Source: Nocardia uniformis NBRC 13702 (GTDB lineage Bacteria > Actinomycetota > Actinomycetes > Mycobacteriales > Mycobacteriaceae). Taken from it: a stretch of DNA of 64,000 nucleotides. The notes under the pieces were generated by a model. The model worked only from the letters and a program-made list of their open reading frames with translations, had not been told where the DNA came from and made no database searches. The position numbers and the translations under genes are program-made. This document shows, piece after piece, positions 58,419 to 64,000 of this stretch; positions within the stretch are counted from its first letter, which is position 1, and each line of letters starts with the position of its first letter. The DNA is taken from positions 1 to 64,000 of the forward strand of contig NZ_BDCE01000049.1 in the NCBI RefSeq assembly GCF_001613345.1, written 5' to 3'.

Positions 58419-59567
58419 ATGGAACGGCATCGCTCACCGTGGCTGGACGACGATCTGACGGCGCTGGCCGAGCTGGCTCGCCGCTTCTTCGAGAAGGAGT
58501 GCGCCCCCCACGAGGACCGTTGGGCGCGGCAACACCACATCGACCGAGACACCTGGCGTCGGGCCGGAGCGTTGGGTTTGCTGTGCCTGAGCATTCCGGA
58601 GGAATACGGCGGCGGGGGTGGCACTTTCGCGCACGAGGCGGTGGCGACCATCGAGCAAATGCGGGCGCTCACACCGAGTATGGCCAATGGCGTGCACAGC
58701 ACCATCGTGGCGCACTACGTCTACGAGTACGGGACGGAGGAGCAGCGGCGGGCGTGGTTGCCGAAACTGGCCACCGGGGAGTGGGTCGGGGCGATTGCCA
58801 TGACCGAGCCGGGGACGGGCTCGGATCTGCAGAGCGTTCGCACGCGGGCGGTGCGCACCGGGGACGAGTATGTGCTCAACGGCGCGAAAACCTTCATTAC
58901 CAATGGTTTCCTCGCGGACCTGGTTCTCGTCGTCGCCCGCACCAGTGCGGAAGGCCCCGGCTCGCAGAGTATTTCGCTGATCGCCGTGGAGACCACCCGC
59001 GACGGCTTCCGGCGCGGCCGCAATCTGGAGAAGATCGGCCAGCACGGCACCGACACCTGCGAACTGTTCTTCGACGAGTTGCGCGTGCCGGTGACGAATC
59101 TGCTCGGTGCGGTGGAGGGCCGTGGCTTCGTGCAACTCATGCGGCAGCTGCCGCAGGAGCGCCTCATTCTCGCGGTCACCGCCGCCGCCATTATCGAGAA
59201 GACCGTCGAACTCACCGTCGACTACACCAAACAGCGCGAAGCTTTCGGCAAACGCCTCTTCGACTTCCAGAACACCCAGTTCGTCCTGGCCGAATGCGAT
59301 ACCACCAAATCGCTCGCCTGGGCCTTTATCGACGATTGCATTGCCAGACACCTGCGCGGCGAACTCGACGCGGCGACCGCGGCCAAGGCGAAATGGTGGC
59401 TCACCGACCAGCAGGTCAAGGTTGCCGACGACTGCCTGCAGCTCTTCGGCGGCTACGGCTACATGACCGAGTACCCCATCTCCCGACTGTTCGTGGACGC
59501 GCGGGTGCAGCGCATCTACGGTGGCGCGAACGAGATCATGAAAGTTCTCATCGCCCGCAGCCTGTGA
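58419..59567 (+). CDS. Acyl-CoA dehydrogenase
   Basis: A 382-residue FAD acyl-CoA dehydrogenase: GALGLLCLSIPEEYGGGG, GAIAMTEPGTGSDL (FAD/substrate loop), LNGAKTFITNG, YTKQREAFGKRLFDFQNTQF, CLQLFGGYGYMTEYPISRLF and YGGANEIMK with the likely catalytic Glu. Catalyses the first step of beta-oxidation, acyl-CoA to enoyl-CoA. ATG 58419 is preferred over GTG 58380 because the family-like sequence begins there. Divergent from the mce operon, which suggests shared control of lipid uptake and breakdown. Confidence 0.92.
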   Translation: MERHRSPWLDDDLTALAELARRFFEKECAPHEDRWARQHHIDRDTWRRAGALGLLCLSIPEEYGGGGGTFAHEAVATIEQMRALTPSMANGVHSTIVAHYVYEYGTEEQRRAWLPKLATGEWVGAIAMTEPGTGSDLQSVRTRAVRTGDEYVLNGAKTFITNGFLADLVLVVARTSAEGPGSQSISLIAVETTRDGFRRGRNLEKIGQHGTDTCELFFDELRVPVTNLLGAVEGRGFVQLMRQLPQERLILAVTAAAIIEKTVELTVDYTKQREAFGKRLFDFQNTQFVLAECDTTKSLAWAFIDDCIARHLRGELDAATAAKAKWWLTDQQVKVADDCLQLFGGYGYMTEYPISRLFVDARVQRIYGGANEIMKVLIARSL

Positions 59568-59580
59568 GCGGACGGCCAGT

Positions 59581-60546
59581 ATGGTCGAGGCCGCGGGAGT
59601 CATCGCGGATTCGCTGGAGGTTATGGTGCCGAGCTTCACCAGTCGTGTGGTCGTTCCGGGATTTCTCCGGGCCACCCGGGCCAACCGGGCGCTGATCAGC
59701 GCCGAGGGAGCCCGCGAACGCATACGCGAACGCACCCTCCGCCCCCTGCCCTACGGCCCGCCCCGGCGACTGCGCTCGGACGTATCGGTATCGGTCGACC
59801 GCGAACCGGGCTGGCCCGTCTACACCGTCGCCCCGAAATCGGGCCGCGCCCGCGGCTGCGTCGTCTACACCCACGGCGGCGCGTGGGTGAACGAGATAGC
59901 CCCGCAGCACTGGTCCCTCGCCGCCGATATCGCCGCCCTCGCGGGCACCACCGTCGTGGTCCCCATCTACCCGCTCGTCCCCTTCGGCACCGCCGGACAG
60001 GTAATCCCCGCCATCGCGGATCTGGTGCTGGCCAACAGATCTCGCCACGGCGACGTCTGCCTGGGCGGAGATTCCGCGGGCGGCCAGATCGCCCTGTCCA
60101 CCGCGGTCGCGCTACGCGACGAACACCGAATCACCCTGCCCCGCACCGTGCTCATCTCCCCCTCCCTGGACCTGTCGATGAGCAACCCCGAAATGGATGT
60201 CGTCCAGCCCAGCGACCCCTGGCTCGGCAAACCCGGCGCCCGTGTACTCATCGACGCCTGGCGCGCCGACCTCCCCCTCTCCGACCCCCGCGTCAGCCCC
60301 CTCGCCGCCGACCTCGCCGGCCTCGGCCCCCTCACCATCTTCTGCGGCACCCGAGACATCCTTGTTCCCGATACCCGCCTACTCGTCGAGAAGGCCCGAA
60401 CCGCAGGCGTCGACGTCGACTACCACGAGCAGCACGGCCTGGTCCACGTGTACCCGCTGACCCCCACACCGGAGGGCCGCGCCGCCCGCCGCGTGATCGT
60501 CGACAGCCTGCGCGGGGCATTCAGCCCGTCATCGCCAACTCGGTAA
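59581..60546 (+). CDS. Alpha/beta hydrolase (HSL/esterase family)
   Basis: A 321-residue hydrolase of the hormone-sensitive-lipase-like family: THGGAWVN (oxyanion HGGG-type motif), VVPIYPLVPFG, nucleophile GGDSAGGQIA (GDSAG), DPRVSPLAADLAGLGP with catalytic Asp region and HGLVHVYPL containing the late His. Cytoplasmic ester/lipid hydrolase. ATG 59581 is 13 bp after the acyl-CoA dehydrogenase, likely co-transcribed. Its end overlaps Pmt by 18 bp. Confidence 0.87.
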   Translation: MVEAAGVIADSLEVMVPSFTSRVVVPGFLRATRANRALISAEGARERIRERTLRPLPYGPPRRLRSDVSVSVDREPGWPVYTVAPKSGRARGCVVYTHGGAWVNEIAPQHWSLAADIAALAGTTVVVPIYPLVPFGTAGQVIPAIADLVLANRSRHGDVCLGGDSAGGQIALSTAVALRDEHRITLPRTVLISPSLDLSMSNPEMDVVQPSDPWLGKPGARVLIDAWRADLPLSDPRVSPLAADLAGLGPLTIFCGTRDILVPDTRLLVEKARTAGVDVDYHEQHGLVHVYPLTPTPEGRAARRVIVDSLRGAFSPSSPTR

Positions 60547-62088
60547 CCACAGCTCGTTGTTCCAGGTGGTGACCGTGATCGGGGTACCCGTCAGGATGGG
60601 GTAGAGCCAGACGAAGTTGGCTACGACCAGGCCGAGATACAGGCAGACGATGAGCAGCCCGATACTACGACGTTCACTCGACTCTCTTGCTCTACCGAGG
60701 ATCTCACCCAGGATGAGGGCGAGCAACATGATCAGGAACGGGGCCATCGCGGTCGCGTAGAAGTAATACATCTGGCGGTCGAGGCTGGCGAACCAGGGCA
60801 GCCAGCCCGCGCCATAGGCGGTGAGGAGTGCGGCGTAGCGCCAGTCGCGGCGGGTGAGTGTGCGCCACAGCGCCCATGCCAGAACGGGGAAAGCCAGCCA
60901 CCAGATGGCGGGTGTGCCGACCAGCATGACCGCTTCGACACAGGAAGAGCGTCCGCAGCCGGTGGTGTGGGTGGGTTCGGGAAAGTGGTAGAGCATGGGG
61001 CGCAAACCCATCGGCCAGGTCCACGGTTTGGATTCCCAGGGGTGCTGTTGCCCGGATGAATTGGTCAGGCCCACATGGAAATCCAGTACCGACGCACTGT
61101 TGAACCACAACGATCGCAGCGCGTCGGGAACGAATGCGAACGGGCCATCGGCTCCGATCCGTGTGCCTACGGCATGGCGATTCACACCTGCCTCACTGGC
61201 GAACCAACCGGCATAGGACGCCAGGTACAGCCCGACCGGAATGACGGCCAACGCGTACGCGGCGGGTGCGGCGTCGCGGATCGCCACACCCGCCCAGGGG
61301 CGGGCGACGCGGTAAGCGCGACGAGCCGCCACATCGAAACCCAGACACAGTAGGACGAAGAACACCAGAAAATACGCGCCCGACCATTTGGTGCCACAGG
61401 CCAAGCCCAAACAGACGCCCGCGCCGAACCGCCACCATCGGACACCGAGCCGAGGACCGAACGCACTCATCAGCATGCGATTGTCGAGATCCACCGACGC
61501 CAGGCGTGCGCGCACCTCATCGCGGTCGACGATCAGGCAACCGAAAGCGGCGGTGATAAAGAGCGCCAAGAAGATATCGAGCATCCCGATCCGCGACGAG
61601 ACGAAGAGAACCCCGTCGGCGATCATGAGGATTCCAGCGATAGCGCCGATCAATGTCGAACGGGCGAGGCGGCGCACGATCCGTACGACCAGCAGAACCA
61701 GTAGTGTCCCCGCGACCGCCGCGGAGAACCGCCAACCCCAGGCGTTGTATCCGAAGACCGCCTCGCCGAGCATGATCGCGAACTTTCCGACGGGTGGGTG
61801 CGCGATCACCGGGTACGCCGGATTGTCCTCGATCCACATGCCATTGGTGAGGATCTCCCACGCGTGCGCGGCGTAGTACTTCTCGTCGAACATGGGCGTG
61901 CCGCCGTCGGTGGGATGACCCAGTCCTACGAAGCGAGTAGTCGCCGCCAGCAGCGTCAGGACAACGGTGACGTACCACCCGCGGCGAGTGTCCGTCGGCC
62001 TCGTGTCGAGCGCCGGACGCAGCCGTGCCGGACCGACAGATGGCACGGCGGCGCGCTGATCGATCCCTCCCCACACCGTTGCGACCAT
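60529..62088 (-). CDS. pmt: Protein O-mannosyltransferase (Pmt, polyprenyl-phosphate-mannose type)
   Basis: A 519-residue integral membrane protein of the PMT/C-mannosyltransferase-like GT39 family, related to M. tuberculosis Rv1002c. Seen: the catalytic acidic pair in GTPMFDEKYYAAHAWEI (about 66-68), IAHPPVGKFAIMLG, GWRFSAAVAGT, a large periplasmic loop with WESKPWTWPMGLRPM, and about 10 to 11 membrane helices. It transfers mannose to Ser/Thr of exported proteins. It follows rubredoxin reductase by 21 bp on the same strand. Confidence 0.9.
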   Translation of the reverse strand: MVATVWGGIDQRAAVPSVGPARLRPALDTRPTDTRRGWYVTVVLTLLAATTRFVGLGHPTDGGTPMFDEKYYAAHAWEILTNGMWIEDNPAYPVIAHPPVGKFAIMLGEAVFGYNAWGWRFSAAVAGTLLVLLVVRIVRRLARSTLIGAIAGILMIADGVLFVSSRIGMLDIFLALFITAAFGCLIVDRDEVRARLASVDLDNRMLMSAFGPRLGVRWWRFGAGVCLGLACGTKWSGAYFLVFFVLLCLGFDVAARRAYRVARPWAGVAIRDAAPAAYALAVIPVGLYLASYAGWFASEAGVNRHAVGTRIGADGPFAFVPDALRSLWFNSASVLDFHVGLTNSSGQQHPWESKPWTWPMGLRPMLYHFPEPTHTTGCGRSSCVEAVMLVGTPAIWWLAFPVLAWALWRTLTRRDWRYAALLTAYGAGWLPWFASLDRQMYYFYATAMAPFLIMLLALILGEILGRARESSERRSIGLLIVCLYLGLVVANFVWLYPILTGTPITVTTWNNELWLPSWR

Positions 62089-62109
62089 ACGGAAGGAATC
62101 CTCGAGCCG

Positions 62110-63261
62110 TTAGCGCACGGTCCGAATTTCCGTCCGGGCCGCGCGGATATCGGCGGGGCGGCCGATGGCTATGGCACCGACCAAGTGGTCATCGCGCCTG
62201 GCGTACACCGTGACGTCGGGTGTGCCGAGAACTCCGTGCACCTCCAGGTCGTCGGTCGGGGCGATGCGGCCCGCGAATTGGAGGTTGAGGCCGTATTGAA
62301 TGGACCAGCCCCAGGGGGCTTCGGTGGGTGGGATCGGTAGGCCGAGTATGGATTTCGCGGCGGCGGTGCCGTGGGTGAGAGCGCTGTTCCAGTGTTCTTC
62401 GCGGTGGTGGGTGCCGGTCGCGGGGTCGTAGCGGGCGGCGGCGTCACCGGCGGCGAAGATTCCAGGGGCCGAGGTGCGGAAGTGGCTGTCGACCAGGATG
62501 CCGTTGTCGACGGCCAGTCCGGCGGCGGTGGCCAGGTCGGTGTTCGGGATTGCTCCGATGGCTACGAGTGCGGTGGCGGCGGACCAGGTTCGGCCGTCGG
62601 CGGCTGTCGCGATGACGCCCTCGTCGGTGTCCACGAGGTGGTGCAGGTGTACGTCGGGGTGCAGGTCGACGCCGTTGTCCGCGTGTAGTTTTCGGTAGTA
62701 CTCGCCGATCGCGGGTGGGGCGATGCGGTCGAGTGGGGTTGGTCCGGCGTGGATGACGGTCACCGCTATACCGAGGGTGCGGGCGGTGGCGGCGACTTCG
62801 CAGCCGATCAGGCCCGCGCCGATGATCAGGAGTGATCCGGTGTCGTAGAGGGCGGCACGCAGTGGGGCCACGTCGGCGCGAGCGCGCAGGGTGTGGATAT
62901 TGCGGGAGGGGTCGCAGAGTTGGCGGGGGCGCGCGCCGGTGGCCAAGAGCAGGCTGTCGTAGCCGATTTCGGTGCGGTCGGCCAACCGGACGTGCGCCCG
63001 ATCGGGATCGATGCCCTCCACTGTGGTCGCGGGTCGCACATCGACATGCAATGCGGCCCACGACTCGGCGGATTCGAGGAGGGCGCGCGGTTCGTCGGCT
63101 GTTCCGGCGAGCATTTCCTTCGACACCATGGGGCGGCGGTACGGCAGGCCGTCCTCCGCTCCCAGCAGCACGATCTCGGCCGAATAGCCCTCGCGCCGAA
63201 GGGTTTTCGCCGCAGTCGCTCCGGCTACCCCCGCGCCCACGATCACGATCCGGCCGGTCAT
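62110..63261 (-). CDS. rubB: Rubredoxin reductase (NAD(P)H-dependent FAD enzyme)
   Basis: A 383-residue pyridine-nucleotide-disulfide oxidoreductase of the rubredoxin-reductase (AlkT/RubB) branch: FAD-binding IVIVGAGVAGATAAKTLRREG at the start, LATGARPRQL, a second dinucleotide motif IIGAGLIGCEVAATARTLGIAV, FAAGDAAARY and LQFAGRIAP. Feeds electrons from NAD(P)H to rubredoxin for AlkB. ATG 63261 overlaps rubredoxin 2 stop by 4 bp (ATGA). Confidence 0.9.
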   Translation of the reverse strand: MTGRIVIVGAGVAGATAAKTLRREGYSAEIVLLGAEDGLPYRRPMVSKEMLAGTADEPRALLESAESWAALHVDVRPATTVEGIDPDRAHVRLADRTEIGYDSLLLATGARPRQLCDPSRNIHTLRARADVAPLRAALYDTGSLLIIGAGLIGCEVAATARTLGIAVTVIHAGPTPLDRIAPPAIGEYYRKLHADNGVDLHPDVHLHHLVDTDEGVIATAADGRTWSAATALVAIGAIPNTDLATAAGLAVDNGILVDSHFRTSAPGIFAAGDAAARYDPATGTHHREEHWNSALTHGTAAAKSILGLPIPPTEAPWGWSIQYGLNLQFAGRIAPTDDLEVHGVLGTPDVTVYARRDDHLVGAIAIGRPADIRAARTEIRTVR

Positions 63262-63443
63262 GCGCGGCTGACCTCGACCATCTCGAAATCGGCCTTGGCC
63301 GCGCCGCAGTCGGGGCAGGACCAGTCGTCGGGGATATCGGCCCAGCGGGTGCCGGGGTCGATGCCGTCCTCGGGCCAGCCGAGCGCTTCGTCGTACTCGA
63401 AGCCGCACTGGATGCAGCGGAACAGTTTGTAGTCGTTACTCAT
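63258..63443 (-). CDS. rubA2: Rubredoxin 2 (AlkG2-like)
   Basis: A 61-residue rubredoxin: FRCIQCGFEYDEALGWPEDGI and IPDDWSCPDCGAAKADFEMVEV, with four Cys iron ligands in CxxCG and CPxCG. The GAAKADFEMVE end matches the AlkG2-type rubredoxins that pass electrons to AlkB. It lies between the first rubredoxin gene, which it overlaps by 8 bp, and rubB. Confidence 0.92.
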   Translation of the reverse strand: MSNDYKLFRCIQCGFEYDEALGWPEDGIDPGTRWADIPDDWSCPDCGAAKADFEMVEVSRA

Positions 63444-63624
63444 GGGTGGGTCCTGATGTCGCGGAGGTGGATTCGAAGTCGAGCTTTTCGCGGACCCCGC
63501 AGTCGGGGCAGCACCAGTCGTCCGGGATCGCCGACCAGACGGTGCCCGCCGGGAAACCCTCACGGGGTGCGCCGACGGTTTCGTCGTAGCGGTAGTCGCA
63601 GACGGGACAGCGGTAGGTGGCCAT
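63436..63624 (-). CDS. rubA1: Rubredoxin 1 (AlkG1-like)
   Basis: A 62-residue rubredoxin: YRCPVCDYRYDETVGAPREGF and IPDDWCCPDCGVREKLDFE with four Cys ligands and one extra Cys (WCCP). The VREKLDFE end is AlkG1-type, a class reported not to replace AlkG in alkane oxidation. ATG 63624 overlaps the alkB stop by 4 bp (ATGA). Confidence 0.92.
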   Translation of the reverse strand: MATYRCPVCDYRYDETVGAPREGFPAGTVWSAIPDDWCCPDCGVREKLDFESTSATSGPTHE

Positions 63625-64000
63625 CAGCGCGCTCCGTACCGGGCGAGGACGCGCGCACGCTGGCGGGGCTCGATATTCACGCGGGTGATATCGCCCCGGT
63701 AGTGGTCGAGGACGCGGTGGTCCATGACCTTGCGCCACAGCGGCGGGAAATAGGCCAGGCCGATCATGCTGGCGTAACCGCTGGGGAGGTTGGGAGCGCC
63801 GTCCATACTGCGCAGGATCTGATAGCGCCGCGTGGGATTGGCGTGATGGTCGCTGTGCCGCTGCAGGTGGTACAGGAAGATATTCGTGACGATGTGGTCG
63901 GAATTCCAGCTGTGTTCCGGGGTGCAGCGTTCGTAGCGGCCCGATGCCGTCTGCTGCCGCAGCAGGCCGTAGTGCTCGAGGTAGTTCACCGTCTCCAGCA
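63624..64000 (-). CDS. alkB: Alkane 1-monooxygenase AlkB, C-terminal part (runs off window)
   Basis: About 125 C-terminal residues of the membrane di-iron alkane hydroxylase: NYLEHYGLLRQ, HSWNSDH and the LQRHSDHHANPTRRYQ block, supplying two of the conserved His motifs. The N-terminal membrane part and HELxHK-type His box lie beyond the right edge. The gene starts the alkB-rubA1-rubA2-rubB operon, all with short overlaps. It hydroxylates the terminal carbon of medium-chain alkanes. Confidence 0.93.
   Translation of the reverse strand, partial: LETVNYLEHYGLLRQQTASGRYERCTPEHSWNSDHIVTNIFLYHLQRHSDHHANPTRRYQILRSMDGAPNLPSGYASMIGLAYFPPLWRKVMDHRVLDHYRGDITRVNIEPRQRARVLARYGAR

Noticed and set aside
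1..64000. rRNA, tRNA, prophage or insertion-sequence genes
   Set aside because: No cloverleaf, rRNA core, integrase or intact transposase was recognised. A scan with tRNAscan and Rfam would be needed to exclude small RNAs.

Overview
The window looks like chromosomal DNA of a high-GC, mycolic-acid-containing actinomycete, most likely Nocardia or a close relative. The support is gene content: a complete mce operon, an MspA-family porin, a WS/DGAT acyltransferase, a two-domain fatty acyl-CoA reductase, an alkB-rubredoxin operon, an actinobacterial protein O-mannosyltransferase, and a DUF5753/DUF397 regulator pair. No rRNA, tRNA, CRISPR array or intact mobile element was seen.

Layout. (1) 1-2141: left edge with a truncated DUF5753 regulator, a DUF397 protein, a decayed fragment and an unknown membrane protein. 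(2) 2197-34598: about 32 kb for a cell-surface polysaccharide. It holds an initiating polyprenyl glycosylphosphotransferase, six glycosyltransferases (two GT2-like, four GT4-like), two Wzx-type flippases, an O-antigen-ligase/Wzy-like protein, two chain-length-determinant proteins with broken P-loops, a GDP-mannose-dehydrogenase-like enzyme, two pyruvyl transferases, a secreted polysaccharide lyase, and a deoxysugar module (cytidylyltransferase, SDR, epimerase-like protein, PIG-L deacetylase, two C-methyltransferase-like proteins). An MspA porin sits at its right end. (3) 34779-41496: a frameshifted serine hydrolase, a DUF421 protein, a Ser/Thr kinase and an uncharacterised aminomutase-SDR-amidohydrolase operon. 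(4) 41809-48213: neutral-lipid and secreted functions (fatty acyl-CoA reductase, cutinase, WS/DGAT, alpha/beta hydrolase, expansin-like protein). (5) 48385-60546: an alcohol dehydrogenase remnant, two coupled TetR regulators, the mce operon with one Mam protein, and a divergent acyl-CoA dehydrogenase and lipase behind a TetR-like palindrome. (6) 60529-64000: Pmt, rubredoxin reductase, two rubredoxins and the C-terminal part of AlkB, which runs off the right edge.

How the genes could work together. Region 2 has the parts of a Wzx/Wzy-type pathway: a lipid-linked first sugar, assembly by the glycosyltransferases, flipping, polymerisation, length control and decoration with uronate, pyruvate ketals and branched sugars. 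Several parts occur twice, so there may be two repeat-unit systems or an old block duplication. Regions 4 to 6 centre on lipids: fatty-alcohol and wax-ester synthesis, alkane oxidation, Mce lipid import and beta-oxidation. Start codons were set mainly by 4-bp stop/start overlaps and ribosome-binding sites; where the start is doubtful the entry says so.
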